NCBI GenBank assembly: GCA_963797005.1
Contig: CAWCOF010000010.1
Location: 77,679-141,678 of the forward strand
From: AWTP1-13 sp963797005
GTDB taxonomy: Bacteria > Pseudomonadota > Alphaproteobacteria > Rhizobiales > Hyphomicrobiaceae
DNA: 64,000 nt
Direction: 5' to 3'
The notes under the pieces are model-generated. The model did not search any database. It saw only the letters and a program-made list of their open reading frames with translations, and had not been told where the DNA came from. A program made the translations under genes and the position numbers. Position 1 is the first letter of the stretch. Each line of letters begins with the position of its first letter. Positions 24,632-33,652 of the stretch are shown in pieces.

Positions 24632-25345
24632 CTATTCGTAGCTCTTCGCTATCGAGGCGGCGATCCTGGCGTCGATCTCGGCCGGGTCGGTGACGCCGTC
24701 GGGACTGTCGCGGCTGGGCAAGAGGCGGCGGAAGTGAACCCAGCGCTCGCGCGCGACCTCTTCGAGCCGCGCCAGCTCGGCGAGCGGGTCGGCGTGGTCG
24801 TCGACCCTGAGGTCGAGCAGGGAATAGTCCTGGTCGTCGTGGATCAGCAGCGCCGCCGACTGGCGGCCGCGGCTGTCGCCGCCTGCCGCCTCGCCGGCCT
24901 TCAGCGTGGCGATCAGCCGGCGTGCGAGCGGCGTCTTGCTGCCGGCCTCGTAGGCCTCGGCCATCGCCTCGATCACGGGTGCGCCGGTGAGGAGATTGCC
25001 GGCGATCGAATAGCCGGGCTTGACCAGGTGGCCGCACCAGGGGCGGCACTTGGCCCCGGTGTGGGCGGCGAAGCGCCCCTGGCGGTCCATGGCGTGCACC
25101 TGGCGCAGATCGCCGCCGCCGTCGGCGGAGACGAGCAGCCGTACCGCGTCCTCGGCCGTGGCGCCGGCCGCCAGCAGGGCAAGCCCACGCGGGCCGTAGA
25201 ACGGATTAAAGAACGCCTGCGACGCGACGGCGCCGATGCCCGACCGGATGAAGCCGTTGCGCGCGCCCACGGCCAGGAACTTGCTCGCCACGGCGATGCC
25301 GACGCGGCCCGTCGTCTCGTCGCGGGCGATGATGGAGAAGGTCAT
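24632..25345 (-). CDS. DUF1028 family protein (Ntn-hydrolase-like)
   Basis: A 237-residue protein beginning MTFSIIARDETTGRVGIAVASKF, which becomes a mature-like N-terminus of the DUF1028 family. Further family pieces are GIGAVASQAFFNPFYGPRGL, YSIAGNLLTG and LLIHDDQDYSLLDLRVDDH. The family resembles Ntn hydrolases, and some members sit with peptidases or gamma-glutamyltransferases; one such enzyme is encoded about 0.75 kb upstream here. The precise function is unknown. It overlaps nothing and is convergent with mutL. Confidence 0.85.
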   Translation of the reverse strand: MTFSIIARDETTGRVGIAVASKFLAVGARNGFIRSGIGAVASQAFFNPFYGPRGLALLAAGATAEDAVRLLVSADGGGDLRQVHAMDRQGRFAAHTGAKCRPWCGHLVKPGYSIAGNLLTGAPVIEAMAEAYEAGSKTPLARRLIATLKAGEAAGGDSRGRQSAALLIHDDQDYSLLDLRVDDHADPLAELARLEEVARERWVHFRRLLPSRDSPDGVTDPAEIDARIAASIAKSYE

Positions 25346-25402
25346 GCGCAGCCTCGGCTTGCCGAATCGACTTGGCCGGGATCGTGAGGCTACAGAGGCG
25401 GC

Positions 25403-25998
25403 TCAGGCAAGGTGCGTCTGCGCGTAGGCATCGGCAAGCGCACAGGCAAAGCCCACGCTCTCGAGGCGCAAGGTGCCGCCGGGGCCGATCTCCTCGGGCT
25501 CGGCAGGCCAGTTGCCGTCGCCGTCGCGGCGCAGAAGCTCGACCAGCACGCGCGTCGAATGCACCACCGCGATCTCCCGCACGGTTGGGATCGTCGTGTA
25601 GGACCACACGTTGTCCCAGGTGTCGCGGGTCGTCGGGCGATGGGATTTCGATCAGCAGGATGGGATCGGGCAAGATGTGCTGGCCCGGCTCGTCGGGCGC
25701 GCCCGTGACGCCAAGCGCGGGTAGCCGCAAGTTGAGGTGGCGTCCGCACGCGCGTTGCAACGGCCGGCTCCGAAACCACGCTACATCGGTTGCCGTCTCC
25801 GACGAGATGATTGCCGATCAAGCGGCCGAGCGTCATCTGAATCGTGCCGTGCGTAGCGCTGCCGGGCGACATCGCGCGCAGCTCGCCGTCGACGAGCTGG
25901 AATTTGCGGCCGCTCCCGTCGCCGGGCCAATCGAGGAAATCGGCGACAGTCATGGGGGGCAGTTTGCGCTGCGTCTCGGCCATAATGTCTTCCGTCAT
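25403..25998 (-). pseudogene. Uma2-family endonuclease-like protein, two frameshifts
   Basis: The segments lie in three successive frames. Frame one (25998 to ~25760) reads MTVADFLDWPGD, FQLVDGELRAMSPGSATHG and CSVVSEPAV. Frame two (~25757 to ~25620) reads LNLRLPALGV and PDPILLIEIPSPDD. Frame three (to 25403) reads WSYTTIPTVREIAVVHSTR. Deleting one base at each junction gives a 197-residue Uma2 protein of normal length with the PD-(D/E)xK core. As it stands only the first third would be made. Uma2 proteins are abundant restriction-endonuclease-fold proteins of uncertain function. Confidence 0.78.
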
Positions 25999-26089
25999 TA
26001 CGTCTCCGTCATTGACGCATCATCATATCACAGAGCTTTGCAGGTCGTAGTTAGATCTGAACGGCCTTAGGTACTCCCTCATCAGGTTA

Positions 26090-27938
26090 CTACCGCCCTG
26101 CGGCGTAGCCCTGCATGCCGCGGGCGTTGGCGGCGGCGCGGCGGCGCACGCCGTCGCGCGAGGCCGCCGACAGCCGCCCTTCCGACCAGTCGGGGCCGAC
26201 CTCGACCGTGTGGCCGCGTTTCTCCAATTCCTTGATGGTGGCCTTGCGGCAGCCGGCCCTCGACGACCACCACGCCGGGCCGTGCCGTGCGCGGCCAGAA
26301 GGAGCCCGGGAAATGCTCGATGTGCCAGGCGGGCGCGTCGATCGCCGCCTGCAGGTTCATGCGCGGGGCGGCGCTGTCGCGGCGCGTGTGGCGCAGGAAG
26401 AACTGGCAGCTCCACTGGTCCTGCTGGTCGCCGCCGGGCGTGCCCCAGGTCATGTAGGGCTCGCCGTCGCGCAGCGCCATGCCGACGGAGAGGGTCGAGC
26501 GCGGGCGCTTGCCGGGCGCCAGGGAGCCGGGCTGGCCCTCCTCGAGCCAGAACATCTGCCCGCGCGTGCCGAGCGGCCAGCCGAGCGCGGGGATCACCGG
26601 CGAGGACTGCAGCCACCCGCCGGACGGCGTGGCCGTGAACATGTTGCCGGCCTTGTCGATGACGTCGATGTGCACCGTGTCGCCGCGCACGGCGCCCGAG
26701 GGTGCGACCTCCATCTCGCCGGCGCCGTGGCCCGTGTGCATGCGCGCGAATGTCGGCTCGCCGGCTCCGGCCGCGGCAGCGCGCGCGCCCTTGACGATCA
26801 CGCGTCCGCCGTAGCCCTCGATCGTGCCGGGGCGCTGCTCGCGCGAGGCCTCCTTGCCGACGAGCTTGCGCCGCTCGGCGTTGTAGGCCTCCGACAGCAG
26901 GGTCTCCATCGGCACGTCGACGAACTTGGGATCGCCATAGAAGGCCTCGCGGTCGGCGTAGGCGAGCTTGGCGCACTCGACCCAGGTATGAACGAAATCG
27001 GCGCCGTCCGGATCGAGCCGGTCGACGTCGAAGCCCTTGAGGAGTGCCAGCATCTGCAGCAGTGCCGGCCCCTGCGTCCAGGCATTGGGCTTGAGCACGC
27101 GATAGGGGCCGTAGTCGAGGTGCACCGGGTCCTCGAGCGTGGGCAGCCAGGTCGCCATGTCCTGCGCGGTGAGCACGCCGCGGTGGGGGCGGCCGCTCAC
27201 GTCCATCACCTCGTTCGTGCGACAGAACCCGTCGATGGCCTCGGCGACGAAGCCCTGGCTCCAGGCGCGGCGCGCCCGCTCGATCTCCTTCTCGCGTCCG
27301 CCGCCGCCCGTCTCCGCCTCCTTGAGGATGCGCTCGTAGGTCTCGGCATGCTTGACGTTGGTGAAGAGGGAATTGGGCGCGGGCACCTTGCCGCCCGGCA
27401 GGTAGACCGCGGCCGAGGTCGGCCAGTGCTCGCGGAAGAGGGATTGAACGGTGGCGATGGTGGCGCAGCCGCGCTCGACCAGCGGATAGCCATTGCGCGC
27501 GTAGGCGATCGCGGGCTCCAGCACGTCGCGCAGTCTCAGCGTGCCGAAGTCGCGCAGGATCAGCATGTAGGTCTCGAACGTGCCGGGAATGCACGCCGGC
27601 AGCAGCCCGGTGCCCGGCATGATGTCGAGGCCCAGCTCGTCGCGGTAGCGCGCAATCGTGGCGCCGGCCGGGGCCGGGCCCTGGCCGCAGACGACGACCG
27701 GCTTGCCGCCCTTGGCGTCGTAGAGGATGACCGGCACGTCGCCACCGGGACCGCACAGATGCGGCTCGACCACCTGCAGCGTGAAGGCGGTCGCAACCCC
27801 GGCGTCGAACGCGTTGCCGCCCCGCTCCAGCACGCCCATGCCGACGGCGGTGGCGATCCAGTGCGTGGAGGCGACGACGCCGAAGGTGCCGTCGATCTCG
27901 GGCCGCGTCGTGAAGGGGCCTGAATTGATGTTGGACAT
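26090..27938 (-). pseudogene. Gamma-glutamyltransferase-family protein, 1-base insertion near the C-terminus
   Basis: Corrected, this is a 615-residue Ntn hydrolase of the gamma-glutamyltransferase family: GVVASTHWIATAVGMGVLERGGNAFDAGVA at the start, CGPGGDVPVILYD, and the autoprocessing site with nucleophile Thr in RGDTVHIDVIDKAGNMF, then WGTPGGDQQDQW. The enzymes transfer or hydrolyse gamma-glutamyl groups after self-cleavage into two chains; there is no signal peptide, so it should be cytoplasmic. Near 26243-26247 one extra base changes the last ~48 codons. Without it the protein ends KELEKRGHTVEVGPDWSEG, the family's normal C-terminus, and stops at 26090. The active site is unaffected, so the product might still work. 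Confidence 0.8.
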
Positions 27939-28004
27939 CGCGGTCGCGCTCCATCCCTGCGGGGCCGAGAATGGCCGGCCGGCAGGGTAGGTCGCCGGGC
28001 CGCG

Positions 28005-28949
28005 CTAATCAACGCTGACCAATTTGGATGCCCGGTAGTGTACCCAGGTCCCGGTGGGGGTGTCGGCCGCGAGCCGCGCGACGCACTCTTCCAGCCCCTG
28101 CTGCCACGCGGGCATGCGCAGGCCGTAGACGCGAGCGAGCTTGGCGCAGTCGAGGCGCGAGTTGGGCGGGCGCCGCACGGGCGTGGGGTAGGCATCGGTG
28201 ACGATGGGGAGCAACGGCACCTGCGGGGCGCCCAGACGCGCCGCCGCGCCCAGGATCGCCGCGGCGAAGCCGTGCCAGGTGGTGGCGCCGGTGCCCGCGG
28301 CATGGAAGATGCCCCACACGCCGCGCCGGCCCTCGGTGAGCTGGGCGGCGATTGCCAGGATCGTCTGGGCGAGGTGGGGCGCGTAGGTGGGATTGCCGTG
28401 CTGGTCGGCCACCACGCGCAGCTCGGGCCGCTCCCGCGACAGCCGCACGATGGTCTTGAGGAAGTTGTGGCCATGGGCGCCGAACACCCAGGCGGTGCGC
28501 AGGATGACGTGGCGCGGATTGGCCGCCACCACCGCCGTCTCGCCGGCGAACTTGGACCGGCCGTAGACGCCCGAGGGGTTGGCCATGTCGGTCTCGATGT
28601 AGGGCGTCCCCTTGAGGCCATCGAACACGTAGTCGGTCGAGATGTGAATAATGGGACAGTCGTGTGCCTCGGCAACGCGTGCCACCGCGCCGGCGCCGTC
28701 ACGGTTGATGGCGTAGGCGAGATCGGCCTCCCGCTCCGCCTTGTCGACGGCGGTGTAGGCCGCGGCGTTGACGACGAGGTCGGGCGCAACCGCGTCGATG
28801 GCGCGGGCGATGCTGGCCTCGTCGAGGATGTCGAGCTCGGGGCGGCCCATCGCCACCACGTCGAATGCCCGGCGCGAGGCCGCGCAATCGACGAGCGCGC
28901 GGGCGAGCTGACCTCGCGCCCCTACCACCAGGATCTTCGTGGCACGCAT
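28005..28949 (-). CDS. rfbD: dTDP-4-dehydrorhamnose reductase
   Basis: A 314-residue extended SDR enzyme performing the last step of dTDP-L-rhamnose synthesis. NAD(P)H is bound through KILVVGARGQLARAL, and the catalytic Tyr/Lys pair lies in YGRSKFAGE. Other family segments are DLVVNAAAYTAVDKAE, HISTDYVFDG and RTAWVFGAHGHNFLKT. ATG 28949 has a good GAGGT ribosome-binding site. It follows rfbB by 23 bp in one operon. rfbA and rfbC are not in the window, so the rest of the rhamnose pathway is elsewhere. Confidence 0.92.
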   Translation of the reverse strand: MRATKILVVGARGQLARALVDCAASRRAFDVVAMGRPELDILDEASIARAIDAVAPDLVVNAAAYTAVDKAEREADLAYAINRDGAGAVARVAEAHDCPIIHISTDYVFDGLKGTPYIETDMANPSGVYGRSKFAGETAVVAANPRHVILRTAWVFGAHGHNFLKTIVRLSRERPELRVVADQHGNPTYAPHLAQTILAIAAQLTEGRRGVWGIFHAAGTGATTWHGFAAAILGAAARLGAPQVPLLPIVTDAYPTPVRRPPNSRLDCAKLARVYGLRMPAWQQGLEECVARLAADTPTGTWVHYRASKLVSVD

Positions 28950-28972
28950 GCGTTTACCTCGCTCTTGTCTTT

Positions 28973-30040
28973 TCAGCCGGCCCGGGCCGCGACCGGCACG
29001 AGGCCGAGCCGCTCGCCGGCGTAGACGCCCTTGCGCAGGGGCTCCCACCAGGCGCGGTTGTCGAGATACCAGCGCACGGTCCTGGCAAGCCCGCTGTCGA
29101 AGCTCTCTTGCGCGCGCCAGCCAAGCTCGCGCTCGATCTTGCCGGCGTCGATGGCGTAGCGATGATCGTGGCCCGGCCGGTCGGGGACGAACGTGATCAG
29201 CCGGCGCCGGCTGGTGTCCGCCGGCACGAGGTCGTCGAGCGCGTCGCAGATGGCGTTGACGACCTCGAGGTTGGTGCGCTCGTTGCCGCCGCCGACGTTG
29301 TAGGTCTCGCCCGGGCGCCCCTTCTGGAGGATCTCGACGAGCGCGCGCGCATGGTCCTCGACGAAGAGCCAGTCGCGCACGTTGGAGCCGTCGCCGTAGA
29401 CCGGCAGCGACTTGCCTTCCAGCGCGTTGAGGATGGCGAGCGGGATCAGCTTCTCGGGGAAGTGGTAGGGGCCGTAGTTGTTGGAGCAGTTGGAGATCAG
29501 GACCGGCAGGCCGAAGGTGCGCTGCCAGGCGCTGGCCAGGTGATCGGAGGCGGCCTTCGACGCCGAATAGGGCGAGGAGGGGTCGTAGGGCGTGTCCTCG
29601 CGGAAGGCGCCGGTGGGGCCGAGCGAGCCATACACCTCGTCGGTCGACACGTGCAGGAAGCGGAAGGCGCGGGCGCGCTCGGGCGCAAGGCGCATCCAGT
29701 AGGCGCGGGCGGCCTCGAGCAAGGCGTGCGTGCCGAGCACGTTGGTGCGGATGAACTCGTCCGAGCCGCTGATCGAGCGGTCGACGTGGCTCTCGGCGGC
29801 GAGGTGCATGACGGCGTCGGGCGCATGGCGGGCGAGGATTGAGTCCATTGCCGCGCGGTCGCAGATGTCGGCGCGCACGAAGCTGTAGCGCGGGCTGTGA
29901 GCGATCGGATCGAGCGAGCGCAGATTGGCGGCGTAGGTCAGCTTGTCGACGTTGACGACATGCGCCGCCGTGTTGCCTATGAGATGCCGGCATACGGCCG
30001 AGCCGATGAAGCCGGCTCCGCCGGTCACGATGATCTTCAC
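28973..30040 (-). CDS. rfbB: dTDP-glucose 4,6-dehydratase
   Basis: A 355-residue extended SDR enzyme converting dTDP-glucose to dTDP-4-keto-6-deoxyglucose. It shows KIIVTGGAGFIGSAVCRHL for NAD+, HLAAESHVDRSI, HVSTDEVYGSLG and the YSASKAASDHL catalytic Tyr/Lys segment, then NNYGPYHFPEKLIP. GTG 30040 follows GGAGG and gives the conserved N-terminus; an in-frame start at 30064 is less likely. It is the first gene of an rfbBD pair feeding cell-surface polysaccharide synthesis. Confidence 0.93.
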   Translation of the reverse strand: MKIIVTGGAGFIGSAVCRHLIGNTAAHVVNVDKLTYAANLRSLDPIAHSPRYSFVRADICDRAAMDSILARHAPDAVMHLAAESHVDRSISGSDEFIRTNVLGTHALLEAARAYWMRLAPERARAFRFLHVSTDEVYGSLGPTGAFREDTPYDPSSPYSASKAASDHLASAWQRTFGLPVLISNCSNNYGPYHFPEKLIPLAILNALEGKSLPVYGDGSNVRDWLFVEDHARALVEILQKGRPGETYNVGGGNERTNLEVVNAICDALDDLVPADTSRRRLITFVPDRPGHDHRYAIDAGKIERELGWRAQESFDSGLARTVRWYLDNRAWWEPLRKGVYAGERLGLVPVAARAG

Positions 30041-30223
30041 CCTATCCCTCCGCTCAGGCCGCACAGCCGATCATTACGCCGGCAAGCCAGGCGCGTGCCT
30101 GACAGAGCACGGCGAGGGTTAACGGAGGGATGACCGGTTGGAGCTCGGCAGCCTTAAGGGCCTCCGCCATCGAGCCCGCTAGAAAAATTGCCGTGCAGGC
30201 AAGGCGCAATTGCAGGAAACGGC

Positions 30224-31255
30224 CTACGGGCGCGGCTCATAGCTGAGGCCGAGCGTGATGAGCTTTTGGATCAGCTCCTCGTAGCTCATTCCGGTGTGAG
30301 CGGCGGAGTCGGCAAAGTCCTCGCCCCTGGCGATCTGCGGATTGGGGTTGGCCTCCAACAGGAAGAGACGTCCCTTCTCGTCCAACCGGTAATCGAGGCG
30401 GGCGTAGCCGCTCAAGCCAAGCAGACGATAGATCCTCTTGGAGTTCTGATTGATGTGCTTTGCCATGGCGTCGTCGAATATGGCAGGGCTCGACTTCAGT
30501 CCGATCTTCACCTGATAGCGCGGGTCCCACTTGGCCTTGTCGGTGACAATGACCGGCACAGCCTTGGGCAGGTTCTCCATGGTGAGCTCCCACGGAGGGA
30601 GCGCCGTCAACAGCTCGTTGCCGAAGACGCCGACGTAGATCTCTCGTCCCTCGATGAATTCCTCCACGAGCGCCGTGGAGTTGGTCTTCTCGTGAATGAA
30701 GGCGATGCGCTCGATGAGTTTCTCCTGGTCGCGCACCAACGATGCCTGAGCGATGCCCTCGGACCCCTCGTCGGTCAGAGATTTGACGAACAGCGGGAAT
30801 TTGAGGCGGGAAGGAACCGAGATCTTCCTGCGCGGCCTGAAGACCGCGAACCGCGGCACCGATATGCGGTGGTAGGCGAGGATCTTCTTGGTCAACGCCT
30901 TGTCCCGCGCGATCGTCAGCCCCCGTGGATTGCAGCCCGTGTATTTCTGCTTGCGAAGCTCGAGGTAGCTGACGACGTGCTGGTCGAAATACGGCAGGCC
31001 GTCGAATTGCTCCACGAGATTGAAGGTGATGTTGGGCTTGTCGCGCTCGATGGCCTGGCGAATGACGGATAGATCGCTGCCCACGCCCGCACATGTGACG
31101 TTGTGGCCAAGGTTTTTGAGCGCTTCAAGGACGTCATACTCGGCCTTGCTCAACTCCGCATCACGCCCCTGAAGCTCGCTGAACAGCTTGTCTGGAATGC
31201 AGTTTTCATCGGTCAACAGGAGCACGCGCAGGGCTTTCGAGGCGACCACGGTCAT
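30224..31255 (-). CDS. D-Ala-D-Ala ligase-like ATP-grasp protein
   Basis: A 343-residue ATP-grasp protein. An N-terminal preATP-grasp region (LRVLLLTDENCIP) is followed by the nucleotide-binding core. Lys side chains are in KFPLFVKSLTDEGSEGIAQ, and the metal ligands in ARLDYRLDEKGRLFLLEANPNP match the D-Ala-D-Ala ligase pattern. Such enzymes join a carboxylate to an amine with ATP. It is not a standard Ddl: the N-terminal half is diverged, and the gene does not sit with cell-division genes. Its ATG overlaps the stop of the zinc-peptidase gene (ATGA, 31252-31255), so the two are translationally coupled. The acceptor substrate is unknown. Confidence 0.83.
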   Translation of the reverse strand: MTVVASKALRVLLLTDENCIPDKLFSELQGRDAELSKAEYDVLEALKNLGHNVTCAGVGSDLSVIRQAIERDKPNITFNLVEQFDGLPYFDQHVVSYLELRKQKYTGCNPRGLTIARDKALTKKILAYHRISVPRFAVFRPRRKISVPSRLKFPLFVKSLTDEGSEGIAQASLVRDQEKLIERIAFIHEKTNSTALVEEFIEGREIYVGVFGNELLTALPPWELTMENLPKAVPVIVTDKAKWDPRYQVKIGLKSSPAIFDDAMAKHINQNSKRIYRLLGLSGYARLDYRLDEKGRLFLLEANPNPQIARGEDFADSAAHTGMSYEELIQKLITLGLSYEPRP

Positions 31256-32316
31256 AGGGCGACCTTCGGAAAGCCCGTGTGGAGGACCCCGGTCATCTGC
31301 ATCGTCAGCAAGACGAGGAGTTTCTGCATGGTCGCGTCGGGTGTTTCGCTCACGCACAGGCCGAGGGTTTGCGCGCGCGCGATCATCTGCCGAAGCAGCT
31401 GATCGACAGCATAGGCATGAACGCCGGTGCCGTCTGCGATGCGTGTGCGCAGCTCGCCATGCACGCGGCGCAGGAAGCGTGCCGCCGGCAGCGCATCGGC
31501 ATCTTGCGAGTCATCCGAAAAGATGCGCCGCAGCTCCTGGTCATAGTTCGCGGGCCAGGCCCAGGCGAAGTGATCGCGCTTTCCCGTGTAGTGCTCCTTC
31601 AGGGTGTGGCGCCGGGAGGAAAGAGGATCCACGACCGTTTTTCTCGCATTGGGCGGCGCCTGGTTGGCGATCTCGTGCATCAGCTCGTCGACGTAGGCGA
31701 GCTTCTCGATCGCCGGCCAGCCCTCGTAGCTCGTGCGCCAGTCCGTGTAGGGGTTGAGCCAAACGGCAAAGGTCTCGGCAAAATCCTCCACGGGGTGCGC
31801 CTGGGCGTACCATCCGGCCAGGTTGATGACGTGGTGGCGGCTGTCCACGCGGGCCTTGTAGTTGTCCGGATAGGGCTGGTTCGGGTCGCCGAACAACCGC
31901 ACATAGCGCGAGCGCTTGTTGAAACTGTACGCTTCATCGAGCGCATGTCCGGCTTCGTGGCGCAAGATGCGTCGGCACTCGGCTTCTGCCGCCCCTTCGC
32001 ACTCCAACATCTGCGCTCGCTCGAGCCGCATCAATCGAGGGTGAGCGAGATAAAACGGCACGGCAAAGCCCGGCACCCGATCGGGCGTGAAGAATTCCTC
32101 GGACAGCCAAACGTGAGGACGGGCGACGATGCTGCGGGCTGTGAGCTCGCGATAAAGGCGGCTCACCCGGCGGGCCATCAGGGTATGGCCGAGTTCGATT
32201 GGAAGATCGCACAGCCGCAGGGCAAGCAGCGCCTCATCCGATGCTTCGTCCAGGTCAATCGCTGCCTTGCGGACGGCGCGGTGGATTGCGCGTGATGTCA
32301 TGTCGGTCCTGGTCAT
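31252..32316 (-). CDS. Putative zinc metallopeptidase (HExxH) coupled to the ATP-grasp gene
   Basis: A 354-residue protein with the zinc motif HEAGH at residues 120-124 inside RRILRHEAGHALDEAYSFNKR. A downstream acidic block HPVEDFAETFAVWLNPYTDW (Glu177/Glu181) could give the third ligand, as in gluzincins. There is no signal peptide or membrane segment, so it should act in the cytoplasm. Proteins like this are annotated only as putative zinc-binding metallopeptidases. The four-base overlap with the ATP-grasp ligase suggests that one protein makes a bond the other trims, or that they act on one peptide. ATG 32316 is assumed; ATG 32301 is possible. Confidence 0.72.
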   Translation of the reverse strand: MTRTDMTSRAIHRAVRKAAIDLDEASDEALLALRLCDLPIELGHTLMARRVSRLYRELTARSIVARPHVWLSEEFFTPDRVPGFAVPFYLAHPRLMRLERAQMLECEGAAEAECRRILRHEAGHALDEAYSFNKRSRYVRLFGDPNQPYPDNYKARVDSRHHVINLAGWYAQAHPVEDFAETFAVWLNPYTDWRTSYEGWPAIEKLAYVDELMHEIANQAPPNARKTVVDPLSSRRHTLKEHYTGKRDHFAWAWPANYDQELRRIFSDDSQDADALPAARFLRRVHGELRTRIADGTGVHAYAVDQLLRQMIARAQTLGLCVSETPDATMQKLLVLLTMQMTGVLHTGFPKVAL

Positions 32317-32446
32317 CTTCGGACGCTGCGGTTAAGCGAAAGTTGCTCAACGTCCAGGGTGGGGCGTCCCCCGCGTTCGCAGCAGGCCCATTGTATTCGT
32401 CCGAGGTCAGGAAGCGACGGAATTTGGCAAAATCTACAGGTTGCCG

Positions 32447-33481
32447 CTACTTCAGCCGAGCGATGAGGGCGAGGATCTCGAACAGCATCTGGGCTGCTGC
32501 CTGCGCCGTGTTGGTGGTGGCATCGTATTGCGGCGCCACCTCGACCACGTCGCCGCCGACGATGTCGAGGCCGGCGCAGCCGCGGATCAGCGCCATGGCC
32601 TCCCGCGTGCTCAGGCCGCCGACCTCGGGCGTCCCCGTGCCGGGGGCGAAGGCCGGATCGAGGCTGTCGACGTCGAAGGTGAGGTAGGCGGGGCCGCCGC
32701 CCACCACCTTGCGGATTTTCTCGATGGTGCGCGCGGGGCCCAGCTTCACGAACTCCTCGGCGTGGATGACGGTCATGCCGGCTTCGCGCGAGAACTCCCA
32801 AAGATATTCGGCGCCGCCGCGGATGCCGATCTGGATGGTGCGTTCCGGGTCGAGCACGCCGGCGAGCACCGCCTGCCGGAATGGGCCGCCGTGATGGAAC
32901 TTGGCGCCTTCGAAGGGACCCGACGTGTCGCAATGGGCATCGATGTGCACGAGGCCCACGGGCCTGTCCCTGCCGAGCGCCTTGAGGATCGGAAGCGTTA
33001 TGGAATGGTCGCCGCCGACGCTGAGCGGCGCAACCCCGGCCGCGGCAACCTTGGTGAAATAGGCCTCGATATCCTCGTGGCTCTCCTCGAGACTGTAGCG
33101 GCTGCGAAACGGCACATCGCCGACATCGGCGAACTTGACCTCCGTCAGCGGCGCCAGACGGTGGACGTGATGGTAGGGGCCGACCCGCTCGATGGCGCGC
33201 ACGGCCCGCGGTCCGAACCGGGCGCCTGGCCGGTTGGTCACGCCCAGATCCATCGGTACGCCGATCAGCGCCACGTCGAGACCGCCGAAATCGGCGAGCT
33301 GGGGCGCATCGAGCCGAAGCGGCGCGCTGAGGAACGTCGGCACGCCCTCGTAGGGCTTGGGCCGCCGGTCGCTGCCGCCGAAGATGAGTGCTGCGATCTT
33401 CTTGAATTGCGGATCCCGGGCCTCGCCCGGCATGGCATCCGCGTACCTTGCGCGCAGCTTCTCGAGCTTGTCGCGATCCAT
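32447..33481 (-). CDS. Agmatinase/ureohydrolase-family protein
   Basis: A 344-residue binuclear manganese hydrolase of the arginase/agmatinase superfamily. Metal ligands are in GGDHSITLP, HIDAHCDTS and TFDVDSLDPAFAPGTGTPE. Family members release urea from agmatine, guanidinobutyrate, guanidinopropionate or arginine. The long N-terminal extension before GVPMDLGVTNRPGARFGP fits the guanidino-acid hydrolase branch, but the substrate cannot be fixed from sequence. It is encoded 130 bp upstream of the zinc-peptidase / ATP-grasp pair on the same strand and may share their transcript. Confidence 0.88.
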   Translation of the reverse strand: MDRDKLEKLRARYADAMPGEARDPQFKKIAALIFGGSDRRPKPYEGVPTFLSAPLRLDAPQLADFGGLDVALIGVPMDLGVTNRPGARFGPRAVRAIERVGPYHHVHRLAPLTEVKFADVGDVPFRSRYSLEESHEDIEAYFTKVAAAGVAPLSVGGDHSITLPILKALGRDRPVGLVHIDAHCDTSGPFEGAKFHHGGPFRQAVLAGVLDPERTIQIGIRGGAEYLWEFSREAGMTVIHAEEFVKLGPARTIEKIRKVVGGGPAYLTFDVDSLDPAFAPGTGTPEVGGLSTREAMALIRGCAGLDIVGGDVVEVAPQYDATTNTAQAAAQMLFEILALIARLK

Positions 33482-33652
33482 CCTGTGGGCTCACTCACCG
33501 GCGCCAGGCGCCTTCCGCCGTCGACAGCAGCCTACATTTTTACCCGTTGTTATCCATGATCGTCCTCCTTTTTTCCTGGGGATAGCCGCCGGAAGGAACT
33601 GTTAGGGCGCAGCTCCGATAACTCTCCACGGGGAACTATCGGGGACGCAGGG

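Noticed and set aside
26115..27923. 602-codon frame on the plus strand opposite the gamma-glutamyltransferase gene
   Set aside because: It is the mirror of a conserved gene, rich in His/Arg/Gly from GC-rich antisense; no conserved domain is seen.
33482..33652. EcfG-type stress promoter (GGAAC near 33595)
   Set aside because: GGAAC is present, but no CGTT lies at the proper spacing.
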